A stretch of 64,000 nt of DNA from Ailurus styani (GCA_002007465.1 LNAC01000019.1:1042344-1106343), one strand, 5' to 3'. Positions 12,165 through 23,950 are shown, counted from the first letter of the stretch. A program made the numbers and translations. Notes: generated by a model from the sequence alone, not told the origin.

Positions 12165-12385
12165 TGGCGAGAAGACAGCCTAGCAACTCACAGATCTGAG
12201 CTTGAATCTCAGCACACCTACTTTCTCATTCTGTGAATTTAAGTAATTTATTTAGCCTCTCAGAACCTCAATGCCCTTACTAACACTTACTTCAGGAAGT
12301 TATTATGAGGATTAAATGTATAAATGATGTAATTAATAGTTTGTAAAATGTGCCAGACATCTAGTGTATGTTCAACAACTGTTAA
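12165..12385 (+). repeat. MIR SINE
   Basis: Follows the MIR consensus in order: 'agatctgagcttgaatctcagcacacctact', 'tttaagtaatttatttagcctctcagaacctcaatgccc', 'gaagttattatgaggattaaatg', and the tail 'gtgccagacatctagtgtatgttcaac'. Diverged as expected for an ancient element. Confidence 0.8.
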
Positions 12386-13074
12386 TCTCCCAAGCGTACA
12401 TTATTACTGGAAAACTAATTCAAAACTCTATCGATGACAGGTCAATAGTAACATATTCATATGAAAAGACATTTATTTTGTTACATAAACCACAGGAAAA
12501 GGTGTAGGCAATGAACTTGTGTTTCTAGGCCAGTTATGTCACCATAATATAAATTAATTGAAACAGACAGATTAGATTAACAGAGTATTTATTATCTTTA
12601 TTTCAGGATTTTAAAAAGCAGCAGGTTTAGGAGCTGACCATATTTGAAAGACTCTAGAATAGCACAGGATTGATTAAAGGTCTGTCACCACAGATTGGAT
12701 GTGTTGATTTCGCTTCCCCAAAGGTATCCACATAGCAACTTGGCAGTACATAAATAGTCTAAAAATTCTAACAGTTTTTACAGAAAATAATAATTGTACT
12801 CTTACCTAAAATGTTGAGTCCCATTTTCATTTTAAAGGCTCATAATGCTTTTCATAAGCTAATAATTTTGTTCATTCCAATCCTGTCATGGTGAATTTGA
12901 AAGAAGGGCACAACAAATAGGTACTTAACTAAAGTAGGTGCTTTCTCTGTTGGTTTTATAAATCCAAACCTATTGATTGAAAGAGTATAATACAGAATTG
13001 GGAACTTAAGGAAACTGCTTTCAATTATACTGTAATCACAGCTCATTTTTCAGATCCATCTATTAGAGTTAATT
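12386..13074. other. Unique AT-rich DNA
   Basis: No gene, structured RNA or recognisable mobile element seen. Confidence 0.5.
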
Positions 13075-13185
13075 TAAGGTCATGCCCCACACTGTAAAAT
13101 CTCTTGTATCCTGCGCAGCACTTGTCAGAATGCCTTGTATCTAGTTGGTGCCCAATGAATATTTGCCACATTGGACTGAGCTGAT
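13075..13185 (+). repeat. L2/MIR-type 3' tail fragment
   Basis: 'cagaatgccttgtatctagttggtgcccaatgaatatttgc' matches the shared L2/MIR 3' tail (AGTGCCTGGCACATAGTAGGCGCTCAATAAATATTTG). The upstream part is too diverged to separate L2 from MIR. Confidence 0.55.
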
Positions 13186-13289
13186 CATCCATCTTATTCA
13201 CTAGACATTTCTTTGAATAATTTATGCTTTTTTTCTCTTTTTTTTTCCAAAAATTAAGTCCACCCACGAAAGAAAAAGGCAGAAGTGTG

Positions 13290-13410
13290 TTATAGTAAAA
13301 ATATTACCCTGGAAAACAGATCTTGGTTCTGGTCCTAGCTTTCTGTGACTTTGGACAAATCCCTTGAACTTTCTAGATTAAGTTTCTCTATAATTAAGAT
13401 GCTAGAGGAG
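13290..13410 (+). repeat. MIR SINE fragment
   Basis: 'cttggttctggtcctagctttctgtgactttggacaaatcccttgaactttctagattaagtttctc' follows the MIR core and the TGTGACCTTGGGCAAGT ... CTCAGTTTCCTC blocks. Confidence 0.6.
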
Positions 13411-13855
13411 ATGCATGTGCCAAACTGTAAGGCCCAGGCACACTGACATTCAAAGCAATGTGGGTGGAACTTGTACGAGATTAGATAGTTGCAGAGAGAC
13501 AGTATAGCATTGGATTTGAATAAGTTTGGAATTATTGAGTTAAGTGTTATTATTCCATTAAGTGCTATCATTCCTGTTCCAAAGGAAATAATGCATACTT
13601 TTTCTGGTATGTTTTGAGGGTTTTGTTTTTTTTTTTTTTTTTAAGTAACATTACTTTAGAGTTATATACCATATAGGCATTAGGATACAATTCAAGAGAG
13701 CAAATGTCAACAAAGTTCTAAAGTTGCTTGGCAATTTATCAATTATTATGTAGAGTTTCCTCTTATTTTTTCTTAATGTATTTGGCCAGGAGCACAGACA
13801 TTTGTGTGATGTAATGAGAAAGAAATAAAGGAAGTTTAATCTAATGCTCTTTTAG

Positions 13856-14004
13856 CTTTACCCACTCAATGCTTACCTTGTGACAGATCCTGACGATCTT
13901 AATGAATTCCCAAAGTTACTAAAGAACTTGGAAGATCTTAGATCCCTACCAGGTGATTACAGATGTTCACACTTTGCCAAGTCATATATGCACATGGCTA
14001 AAGA
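13856..14004 (+). CDS. Candidate internal coding exon (gene unknown)
   Basis: A 149-bp stretch framed by consensus-like splice sites. The acceptor is TCTAATGCTCTTTTAG ending at 13855; the donor GTAAGT starts at 14005 after AAAGA. Only one of three frames is open, and it is open throughout, giving 49 codons plus two bases. The predicted peptide begins LYPLNAYLVTDPDDLNEF and ends GDYRCSHFAKSYMHMAK. It has a leucine/acidic middle and a Cys-His-containing end, is balanced in composition, and is unlike the low-complexity translations elsewhere in the window. I do not recognise the protein. If phase 0 at the start, it ends in phase 2. The next acceptor-like site (about 14400) does not continue the frame usefully: a stop follows within about 14 codons. 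This could be a real exon, a decayed exon of a pseudogene, or chance. No flanking exon was found within the window. Confidence 0.4.
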
Positions 14005-14009
14005 GTAAG

Positions 14010-17000
14010 TTTACTTTCTCTACATTTCGTGTCACACTTGGTATTGTCTATAAATGTGTAATAGTCATGCAAAGCCCTCAGTAGGTAATTCCCCACCAAA
14101 ATGGCTGTTACATAAGTGACCATATAGCAATGTATATGTCATCTCAGATTCACCTCGTGTTCCAAGTTTATGTAATCCAGTCTCCAGCAGCTGGTACACA
14201 GTTTTTAAAATGTGGGCCTTAACATTGTAGGGGGTTTTGTTTTGTTTTGTTTGTTTCTTAACACTGCACATAAGTGCACTTCCTTTCTCCCCTTGCAACG
14301 TATGGGATAAATGGAATTCTTAACTCACACAGATCTTACTGTAGACCCAATGAATGGCACGGATCCGACACAGACACCCACACACTTCCCTTGTTACAGA
14401 TCCGTGCTAAAGACCAGAAGTTGGCCATGGCTATGCTGAATATATACTTCCTTTGGATTTCCATGGAATTTGGTTTCTTTGCATTGTATGTTAAGTTAAA
14501 TATGTTTTAAAAAAAAAGAAAAATTCTGTTTCTTGGAGTGAGTTAGCAAGGTTTCAAAGGGGGAGCAGAGCTGCCACATTAATGTCCCAACCCCAGAGGG
14601 GAGTTTCTCAAACCACCTCAAAGCAGCCGAGCCCCAGCTTGCTCTGGATCGCTGTGGAGCAGAACCAATTTTTAAATGTCTTCATCTGGTCCCTCCTACT
14701 TTCATGGTTGCTCTGGGGGTGGTGAGAATCAGGACGCACTGAAAGCTGCTGGGACATCTGACTCTTTATTTTCTTGGCTCTACGAGTCTTAACTCCGCAC
14801 CAGTCCTCCCGACTATGCAGAATTTCACTTTTAAGAGCAGAGGCAAAAGAAGACATACAGAGAGGACATACAGACAGGAGACTTCACTGCTGTGTAGTGA
14901 GAGGAAAGAAGAGGCATGACACATTCCCCACAGTGCCACTGGGGGCCCTGACAGTCAGTGCTGCTTCTCCCATAGTCTCTAAGCTGGACTTCTCCTCCAC
15001 ATGATAAAAGGGAAAGTACCTTTAAAAAGAGTGATTTTAGGTATGCTTACATTTATAAAAATTCTTCCTAATTCTCTCTTGAATGTCATGGATAAACATG
15101 GTATTTGAAGGTTAGGAGGGCTGCGTGGAGAGAGGTAAGTGTCTCAAATATCTAGAAATGAGTTACATAATTATACCAGCTCTTTGCTGCTCCAAAGGAA
15201 ACACCAACACATGGCAGAAGTCATGGGCAACTTGGCTTCCATATAAGAACTTCAGTATCCTGAATCTCACTGAACTACCAGGAATAATGTCCAGCCTCTG
15301 GAGATATTCAGGCAAGTTCTGGTTAGTCACTTGGTATAGAAATTATGCAAAGGATTCCATAGTCAGAAGGGAAGTGTGGCATTGAGGAAGAACAATTCTC
15401 CCTCCTCTTGCTGCATCCCCATCTCTGTCCATAGAGAAGGGAATATCTGTCTGGGCTTCAGCTCCTTTCGCTGCCCTGTGGAAGGAACATACTCCAATTG
15501 GATTGGATAAAAGTTGGAAACTTTGACACCACATTTAACAGAGAGTAGTGTTACTGTGTCTTGAGAAGAAATGGGCATGTCCCGCTTCCTTCTTTGCCTT
15601 CCTGTATCCACTTAAAGCAGGTCTTTCCTATTTGTTCTACAAATTTTTGGTTTACATGTCAGAGGGCCGGAGCCTTGCTTCCCTTCTTCTCTTGGCACAC
15701 AAGGAGTCAGGCCTAGCAGTGGGATAAATAGCCTACACCAGCTTGAAATGAGCTATCGGTGGGTAGGGGACTCTCTTGCTACCTTTCCCCTTTTCTCCTT
15801 GGGTAGGTAGGTGCAACAGATTAGCTTCTGTCATATTGTGGAGATGAGATCCTTGGGATTTAAAATTTCCTTAAGAGGTAGCTAGAGACTTCATCTAGGC
15901 CTCCAGAATTAAACTGTGTTCTCAAATCTTTTAACAAAATCCAATAGTAGGGATGTTTCTGTTTGCCCTACCTCTAATCAGGTTGATTCTTTCTTTTCCA
16001 CTTAGCTATTATTTTTACATGTACTATCAAAATCTCCCCTAAAAACCCAACCAAACCCACAGGTACAGTGATACACTACCACAGATGGGTCTAAGCAGAA
16101 CTTGCATTTTCCATAACCGTTACTAAAGCAGAAGCAAAATCTTTTAAGATTTTACTAAGATAAAACATGCATTTTATCGTCAGAAGATAATACAGGCTTT
16201 TTCATTGCAAATAGTGAGATAGAATATATGGAAATTTGAGAATCATTATATTGTTTATAATGTCCTTTAACCCTGGGGCCCTAAGATTCAGTAAAATGTG
16301 GTATTTTCTATCTACTTAGCCTAACACCCTTTCTGTTCAATCATCACCTATTAAATTTAAAAATACAACTAATATTTCTGCGGATTCAGTGCTGTTGTTG
16401 AATTGATTTTATCTGTTGGTGCTGTCTACCTATTTAACCAATCAACGAGAATTCTTTGGCACCTACTATAGAAAGTATAAATTCCAAATAATGTCCAGGA
16501 ACAAGCCATCAACACACCAATTATACTCACTTTGGTAAATACTGCTGCCTGCAGTTGCCATATGTTACAAATAAACACAAACCAGATATTCTTTGTACCT
16601 TCTAACAGAAAGTCCTTCCTTACCTGAAGAAAATTATTCCTATAAAAACCCGTCTCTCAAGTACTTTTCTTGTGGAGTTTCTGATACCAGTACAATCAGG
16701 AAGTAATGAAAATGCTCCCTGAAAATCCAGTTTTCACTGAGCTTTGCCAGCCAATGAGAATGAAATTAACTCAAATAAATTTTGGAATGCCAGCCAAACC
16801 CCTAAAACTTGTCAGCACTTCACCAGCTAAGTTGGTTATGCTTTTTCAGTCCTACCTTATCCTGAAATGACCTGATGGAAAAGTCAGTGTCAGATGACAC
16901 ATGACATCAAGTGTTCAATGAGAAATCTGTGGCACGATATTCCATTTGACTCCACAAACTCCTCAGCCTTCCACAGCACTCAATGAGAACCGAGTACCTT

Positions 17001-17489
17001 TTCAATCTCCAGCAGAACATATGTGACTGAAATTTAATTCCTTGGGGAAGTAACTCTCAGTGGCATTCAAAGATTTGCTTTTGGATTAGAAAATAGTAAA
17101 CTCCTAATTGAAGTATCTTTTTTTTTGTCATAGAGAGTATTTTTAACATTAATTTCACTTATTCATGATGGTCACTTTACACTTTATTTCTTTTTTTATA
17201 GAAGATACACAAAAGGGTCTATATTTCATTCAAAATGGAAACTGGAAGTGTTTAACTTTTCTCTTGCCCTCAAAAACATTAACTCAGTATTTTTACCTAC
17301 TTTAACTTTTTAAATGTGATACTTTATAGCACCTTGATTTATTGCTGGGTATATGTAAAGTTTATGTCAGCATTTACATTATAAAGGCATGTTTTTGTGG
17401 GTTTGTAACAAAGTCATAAAAAATAATTCTGACTGAAACTTGGATTGCCAAGTTTCCACCCTACAATACAAGTTTGTTCCTAGATGTGC

Positions 17490-17491
<2 letters not shown>
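14010..17491. other. Unique DNA, no gene or clear repeat
   Basis: About 3.5 kb with no recognisable repeat family and only short frames. An acceptor-like CACTTCCCTTGTTACAG at about 14384-14400 precedes an open stretch (14401-14509), but there is no good donor. The region around 14590-15000 is somewhat GC-richer than its surroundings. The near absence of repeats over more than 3 kb is itself unusual for this window. Confidence 0.5.

Positions 17492-17521
<30 letters not shown>
17492..17521. repeat. (CA)15 microsatellite
   Basis: Perfect CA dinucleotide run followed by imperfect GTACATGCACGCATG. Confidence 0.95.
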
Positions 17522-17522
<1 letters not shown>

Positions 17523-17893
17523 ACATGCACGCATGAGCATGCACAGCATTCAACAACTATTACTTTCTAAAATACATTCATTCAATATGCCACTTGATGA
17601 AAATAAACTGAAAGAAAGTAAAGATAATGAGGTGAAATCAAATATAGCTATTATCTAACTGTAGCCACTTGTATACTAAGATGTATTTTGGTAGATTTGA
17701 AAGCTAATTTAATAACAAAAGAATCGATTGTCTAATTTTCAAATAATTAAAGATTAAAGGACAGAAAGATGAAGTAATACCTCCCCCTAAAATATCTTCC
17801 TATTAACCAGAAATGTTTGCAACTTTCTTCTGCACTGCGTAGTAGATATTCTCTGTCTCTGCTGATGTTATCTAATGTCCTTGAACACATTTA

Positions 17894-18019
17894 TTACAAT
17901 TCATCATCTACATAGCAACAGACAGGGCCATTCTCATAAACCAGAACTGGCGCTGGATCTGGCAAGTCATTAAGCAAACATATTCCTGTGTCACACGAGG
18001 CTTCTGTGCCCATTGCTGC
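17894..18019 (-). CDS. Candidate terminal coding exon (gene unknown)
   Basis: On the minus strand a strong polypyrimidine tract plus acceptor (CCTTTTTCCCTTTTCCAG, AG at 18021-18020) is followed by exactly 126 bp: 41 sense codons in phase 0 and a TAA stop at 17896-17894. The peptide begins AAMGTEASCDTGICLLNDL and ends VYENGPVCCYVDDEL. It has four cysteines and an acidic C-terminus, and looks like a genuine protein tail rather than a chance frame. The stop codon overlaps an AATAAA hexamer (TAATAAA), which could serve as a poly(A) signal only for a very short 3' UTR. I do not recognise the protein. No upstream exon of this gene was found between 18 and 64 kb, so it would need a last intron longer than 45 kb or an unseen small exon. 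It would converge on the + strand candidate exon at 13856. Chance and a fossil exon remain possible. Confidence 0.42.
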   Translation of the reverse strand, partial: AAMGTEASCDTGICLLNDLPDPAPVLVYENGPVCCYVDDEL

Positions 18020-18265
18020 CTGGAAAAGGGAAAAAGGATTTCTGATACACAGACTCCTACTTAAGACATGTCGCCTGCAATTCACATCTTACCAATGTTT
18101 TAATTATTTGACTATTTTCAAATGCTGAAACATACCCGAATAAATTTTCTATGGCTCTTTTTAAAATTACATATTTCTACATCAAAAACTAATGTTGTGC
18201 TATATGGTGACTAACATAACATACACACACACAAAGAATAAAATTAAAAAAAATATAAAATTACA

Positions 18266-18470
18266 GGGCGCCTGGGTGGCTCAGTGGGTTAAAGCCGCTG
18301 CCTTCGGCTCAGGTCATGATCCCAGGGTCCTGGGATCGAGGCCCACATCGGGCTTTCTGCTCAGCGGGGAGCCTGCTTCCTCCTCTCTCCTCTCTCTCTG
18401 CCTGCCTTTCTGCCTACTTGTGATCTCTCTCTCTCTGTCAAATGAATAAATAAAATCTTTAAAAAAAATA
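18266..18470 (+). mobile_element. CanSINE, young subfamily
   Basis: Full-length head GGGCGCCTGGGTGGCTCAGT, 'ccgctgccttcggctcagg', and the subfamily marks 'ggcccacatcggg' and 'caaatgaataaataaaatc', ending in an A-rich tail (AAAATAAAATAAAATA). Direct repeats at the ends are blurred because the target site was itself A-rich. Nearly identical to the copies at 42511, 46738 and 51041, so recently inserted. The 85-codon open frame across it is repeat-derived. Confidence 0.97.
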
Positions 18471-18756
18471 AAATAAAATAACATATTTTCATTTATATGG
18501 TTATGATATCTATCAGCAAGTAAGAAACATAATTATTTTCCCTGAGACATAAAAAAGAATTAGGGGGGAAATCTTAGACAGCATAAACATCAGAGTTCTA
18601 TAAAACTGACAAGCCATTGGTGTGTTTGAAAAAAATCCCTAAATTACCACTTAAACATAGAACTTCATATAACCAAACAGGACTGAAGAAAGAAAACAAG
18701 GAATTTAATGGAAAATAGCAGCTGAAGTGCAAGCAGTTGTTTTAGTCAGTGACAAA

Positions 18757-18995
18757 AGTTATAGCTCAGAGGATAAGAGCTATAAGGACTAAGCTGTCAG
18801 GTTGCCTGGTTCAAAGCCCCACTCTAGCACTTGTAATAGTCACATGACTTTACTCAACATCTCTGAGCTTCAGCTTTCTCATCTGGAAAGTGGGTAAATA
18901 GTATCTGTGTTGCAGGGAAGTTTTAATAAATGAAAAATCCTTTCAATGCCTAGTACATCGTAAGTGCTATACGAGTGTGAACTCTGATGATAATA
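18757..18995 (+). repeat. MIR SINE
   Basis: Shows MIR blocks in order: 'tcaggttgcctggttcaaagccccactctagcacttgtaatag', 'tgactttactcaacatctctgagcttcagctttctcatctgg', and the tail 'caatgcctagtacatcgtaagtgc'. Confidence 0.8.
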
Positions 18996-19350
18996 AGGGT
19001 AATGATGAGACTAAACGTAGAAGAAAATTTCTATAGGAAAGAAGTAACACTGCTTTGTATTAAAATCATATATCACCCCCCAGTCCTGGTTCTTTACATT
19101 TAAGAAATATTAACAAATAGAAATCCCATGTACACAGGAGAAAATGCAGAAGAACAAAGGCAACATTGGCTTACTTGTCATGACTGTAATAAGACTACTT
19201 GAAGAAATATACCAAATTGTGCAGTGTTTGACAATGACCCCTGATTAGCTCTCCTGCAGAAAATAATATATCACATGTGAAAATAAGGAGGAAAAAATTT
19301 GCTTTCACTTCTGATGTTCTTTAAAGGAGCAGATAGAACTAAGATCTTAG

Positions 19351-19524
19351 GAGTGCCTGGGTGGCTCAGTCACTTAAACATCCAACTCTTGATTTTAGCT
19401 CAGGTCATGATCTCTGGGTTGTGAGACTGAGCCCCTATGGGGCTCCATGCTGGTGTGGAGCCTGCTTAATATTCTCTCTCTCCTTCTCCTTCTGCCCTTC
19501 CTCCCCTCTCTAAAACAATAACAA
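19351..19524 (+). mobile_element. CanSINE, older copy with 11-bp TSD
   Basis: Begins GAGTGCCTGGGTGGCTCAGT and carries 'agctcaggtcatgatctctgggttg' and a CT-rich end. Flanked by perfect direct repeats TAAGATCTTAG at 19340-19350 and 19525-19535, which mark retrotransposition. The target repeat contains the self-complementary core CTAAGATCTTAG-like sequence. Confidence 0.94.
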
Positions 19525-19535
19525 TAAGATCTTAG

Positions 19536-20802
19536 CTTTCTTCAAAATTGAGGAGCTGGTTTCATGACAGGAGAAAAGAAAAAGCAAATGCTGAGGTTAT
19601 TCCATCCCCAGGTTTGAATAGTATCGTAGTTAGTAATGGAAAATGGAGACAACTACCCTCCCTTCTCCAGACATGGAGAAAGCAGGAATCTGAGATGGCA
19701 CATTCAGTGAATTCGAGATGACTTTGGTGCCACCCAACCTAGAAGCAGGTAGAGGGATTGTATCTCACCTCTCTTTACCCTAATGGTTTGGTCTGGTACA
19801 TGTTTTTGAATGGCTCAAAAGCAAGTACCAGAAGTCAGGAGGAAGACAAGATACCAAATAACCCAAATAAAGTGTGCCTGCTGAATTAAAACCCTCTTTT
19901 CACAAGCTGAAGAGTAGCATAAAGATATATTTCAACTGATATTCCCTTCATTCTCCACTGCCAGCAATGGAGCTTCCTGGACACAGAAAGACAAATTTAC
20001 CCCACTATCCTCTCATATTTTCCTGTCAATTCAGAGTCCTGTCAATCCAAACCAGAAACAGGTTTCTGGCTGCTGTCAGTAACCACCAAAAGAAGTTTTG
20101 GTGTGCTTATTTCAAACAGAACTCCTTCCAGGGAGTCCAGTGGTAGATGCTTATCTGACAGAATTACTGCTGTACTATGGGTCACTCCACCTGTAAAACT
20201 GAGCCTTATGTATGTGAAGCCACTTGAGTATATCCCCAAAGTTCAATGGTCGTGCTGAACAAAAGCAATGGCAAAAAGAGGCAGCCTGTGTTCTTTTCTG
20301 TGCAGTTCCTAAGCTTGTTGTGTTAAAAACTAAATCTGTGGTCCTTCTTCTCATTCCAACCCCTTATTTAATCTCACTGCATATTTTAAGGATTGAAGTT
20401 TTCAGTTCTCTTCCCCTTTCTGCTGTGTTATGAGAGAGTAACAGAATTATGGTTTAAAGATATTAAATTTAAAAACCCAGTTTGAGGCTAGGATACAGCT
20501 ATGAAATACCTTTCTACTCATAAAGAAGAGTCAAGTTGCTCCACTCCATTTCTTTAGATGTCAGATGCACCCAATGCCTGAGAATTAGTCCTCTCCCTCT
20601 TGTTTCTCCAGCTGATGTGAGGTCTGTAATAGCAAGCTTTTCTGTTTCATTCCAGCACCAAATGACACCAGTTGGTCAATGTATCCATGAAGCTTTTTCT
20701 GGAGAAAATGTTCTATTTAGAGAATGTTCTCTATTTGGAGTTCATTTGACTCTATAATGGTAATATTAGGAGAAGGCAGATGCACTAGAAATTTGGCTCC
20801 AC
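19536..20802. other. Unique DNA, no gene recognised
   Basis: Short frames (up to 73 codons) on both strands without motifs or paired splice signals. No repeat family recognised. Confidence 0.5.
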
Positions 20803-20954
20803 TTTAGATACTCTGAGGACCAGCATCAGTATCACTTTTATGCCTTCTAGGTATGGAGAATCTCAGATCATGCACCAAAACTTTTGAATCAGAATCTGCA
20901 TTTTAACTAAACCTGAGGTGATTTATATACATATTAAAGTTTGGGAAGCACTGG
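20803..20954. mobile_element. MER5-like hAT DNA transposon remnant
   Basis: 'gaggaccagcatcagtatcacttt ... gaatcagaatctgcattttaac ... aggtgatttatatacatattaaagtttgggaagcactgg' matches the conserved order of MER5A/B-type non-autonomous hAT elements (CAGCATCAGCATCACCT ... GAATCAGAATCT ... GTGATTC ... GAGAAGCACTG). Too short to encode anything. Confidence 0.7.
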
Positions 20955-21380
20955 TTAAAATAATCAGAACTTCTACTAAAATACAGAACAGGCAGTTTCC
21001 TAATACTGATTTAAACAACACATCAAGATCATTTTAATGTGATTTAACTCAAAAAATTTTGATGCCCTTCTCCTTTTTTGTAATATGAAGTCTGTCTATA
21101 ATATATGGTAATAGTGATGTTTTAATGATTTTGATAGCCACAATATACAATTTCTTCTGAATATGTAAACTTAGAATTTTAAGCATTTGCTTGCAAATAA
21201 ATTATAATTAGTTTTGAGCATTATTAATGGAAAAACTGAAATCTTCATATAATTCCTAATTTAGAAGTCTTTCATCCTTCACTCAAAATTTGTAAATATA
21301 TTACAGATTGCTGATAATTGAGTAAATGTTATATTATGTTGCAAAATTAACTAGTAAATGTGAACTTTCAGACTATTTCA
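20955..21380. other. AT-rich spacer
   Basis: Strongly AT-rich sequence with no gene or repeat recognised, ending where the antisense L1 tail begins. Confidence 0.5.
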
Positions 21381-22910
21381 TTTTAAAATTTTCTTATTTG
21401 AGTACAGTTGACACACAATGTTAATTAATTTCAGGTATACAACATAGTTATTCAACATCTCTATATATTATACTCTGCTCACATAAATTGTGACTACCAT
21501 CTGTCACCATATAGTGCTATTACAATACCATTGACTATATTCCCTATGCTGTGCCTTTTATTCCCATGCTTACTCATTCTGTAACTGGAAGCCTGTATTT
21601 CCCACTGCTTTTCACCCATTTTGCCCATCCCCAAACCCCCTTCCCTCTGGCAACCATCAGTTTCTTATCTGTATTTATAGGTGTGATTCTGCTTTTTCTT
21701 CATTTATTCATTTGTTTTATTTTTTAGATTCCACATATGACTGATCCCATATAGTTTCATATCATTGCTTTTTCCATCTGACTTATTTCATTTAGCATAA
21801 TTCCCTCTAGGTCCACCCATGTAGTCACAAATGGCACAGTCTTACCCTTTCTTATGGCTATAATATTTATCATATTCCATTATATATATAAACCACATCT
21901 TCTTTATCCATTCATCTGTCAATGAACACTTACGTTTTTTCCGTGTCTTGATTATTGTTAATAATACTGCAGTAAACTTAGGGGTGTATGTATCTTTTCA
22001 AATTAGTGTTTTCATTTTTGGGGGGATCAGTACTCAGTGGTGGAATTATTGGATCATATGGTATTTCTATTTTTAATTCTTCGAGGAACCTCCATACCGT
22101 TTTCCACTGTGGCTATACCAATTTACATTCCCATCAATAGAGCATAAGAGTTCCTTTTTTCTACATCCTTGCCAACACTTGTTAGTTCTTGTCTTTCTGA
22201 TTCTAACCATTCTGACAGATGTAAGGTGATATCTCAGTGTGGTTTTGATTTGCATTTCCCTGATGATTGGTGATGTTGAGCATCTTTTCGTGTGTCTGTT
22301 GGCCATCTGGATGTCTTTGAAGAAAAGTCATTTCAAGTCATCTGCCCATTTTTTAATTGGATTGTTTGCTTTCTTTGATGTTGAGCTGTGTAACTTCTTT
22401 ATATATTTTGGGTATTAACCTCCTATCAGATACATCATTTGCAAATATTTTCTCCAGTTTCATAAGTTACCTTTTTGTTTTGTTGTTGATTCCCTTCCTT
22501 GTACAAAAGCTTTTTATTTTGATGTAGTCCCAATAGTTTGTTTTTGCTTTGTTTCCCTTGCCTTAGGAGACATATCTAGAAAAATATTGCTAGGGCCAAT
22601 GTTAAAGAAATTATTGCCTTTGTTCTCTTTTAGGATTTTTACGGTTTAAGGTTTCACATTTGTGTCTTTAATCCACTTTGACTTTACTTTTGTGTATCAT
22701 ATTAGAAAGTGGTACTTTTTCATTCTTTTGTATGTAGCTGTCCAGTTTTCTCAGCACAATTTTTTGAAGAGACTGTCTTTTCCTCTTTGCATATTATTGC
22801 ATTCTTTGTCATATATTAACTGACCATATAAGTGTGAGTTTATTTCTGGGTTTTCTATTCTGTTCCATTGATTTCTGTGTCTATTTTTGTGCCAGTACCA
22901 TACTGTTTTA

Positions 22911-23051
22911 TTTTATTTTATTTTTTTTAAAGATTTTATTTATTTATTTGAAAGAGAGAGAGACATTACAAGTAGGCAGAGGCAGGCAGAGAGAGAGGAG
23001 GAAGCAGGCTCCCTGCCGAGCAGAGAGCCCGATGCGGGCCACGATCCCAGG
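22911..23051 (-). mobile_element. Truncated CanSINE, antisense, at L1 deletion
   Basis: Starts at the poly-T/'aaagattttatttatttatttgaaagagagag' tail and runs to 'gagcccgatgcgggccacgatcccag', where it stops in mid-element. The tRNA-like head is missing. The break coincides with the point where the host L1 jumps from ORF2 to its 5' region, so one deletion probably removed both the SINE head and about 2-3 kb of L1. Confidence 0.92.
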
Positions 23052-23452
23052 TTCAAACATATTCTAAAAACAAAACAAAACAAAACAAAACAGTTTTTTA
23101 AAACTCCCTCTTCCACCTTTCATGTAAATACTGTCATGATTTACATTTACATTTTTTATTTATAATTTTCTTATGTCTAATTATGGCCTTTTTTCCCACT
23201 TAAAGAAGTCCCTTTAACATTTCTCATAAGGTTTTAGTGGTGATAAACACTTTTAACTTTTGTTTGTCTAGGAAATTCTTTATCTCTCCTTCAATTTTGA
23301 ATGATAACCTTGCTAGGTAGTGTATTTTTGGTTGTAAATTTTTTTCCCTTTCTGCATTTTGAATGTTTCATGCCACTATCTTCTGGCCTGCAGTTTCTAT
23401 TGAAAATCAGCTGATATCCTTATATATTTTTTCTCTTTCACGTAACTTTTTT

Positions 23453-23950
23453 TAATATTCCTTTTTTATTATAATTTTTTATTATGTTATATTAGTCACC
23501 ATACACTACGTCATTACTTTTTGATATAGTGTTCCATGATGCGTTGTTTGTGTATAACACCCAGTGCTCCATGCAATACGTGCCCTCCTGGCTCACCCCT
23601 CCTCCCACCCCCTCCCCTCTGAAACTCTCAGTTTGTTCCCAGAGTCCATAGTCTCTCATTGTTCATCTCCCCCTCCAATTTCCCCCCCGCCTTCACTTTT
23701 CCTTTCCTTCTCCTAATGTCCTCCATGCTATTCTTTAGGTTCCACAAATAAGTGAAACCATATGATAATTGTCTTTCTCTGTTTGACTTATTTCACTTGG
23801 CATAATCCCCTCCAGTTCCATCCATGTTGATGCAAATATTGAGTATTCACCCTTTCTGGTGGTTGAGTAATAATCCAATGTATATATGGACCACATCTTC
23901 TTTATCCATTCATCTATTAAAGGGTATCTCAGCTCCTTCCACAGTCTTGT
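23453..23950 (-). mobile_element. Nested carnivore L1 3' end, antisense
   Basis: The left end is the poly-T side of a 5'-truncated L1 ('attataattttttattatgttatattagtcaccatacac', then 'gtataacacccagtgctccatgcaatacgtgccctcc', 'ctctgaaactctcagtttgtt', 'ccatatgataattgtctttctctgtttgacttatttcac'). Flanking direct repeats ACGTAACTTTTTT (23440-23452) and ACATAACTTTTTG (23951-23963) fit target-site duplication. Removing it restores continuity of the outer L1 ('gtaactttttgctactctcttgatgc'). Confidence 0.9.

Noticed and set aside
14401..14509. Possible exon following CTTCCCTTGTTACAG, as the next exon after 13856-14004
   Set aside because: Joining phases meets a stop within about 14 codons, and no donor is evident for the alternative frame.
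17492..17521. CA run as a functional Z-DNA or regulatory element
   Set aside because: An ordinary microsatellite; nothing else in the sequence supports a role.
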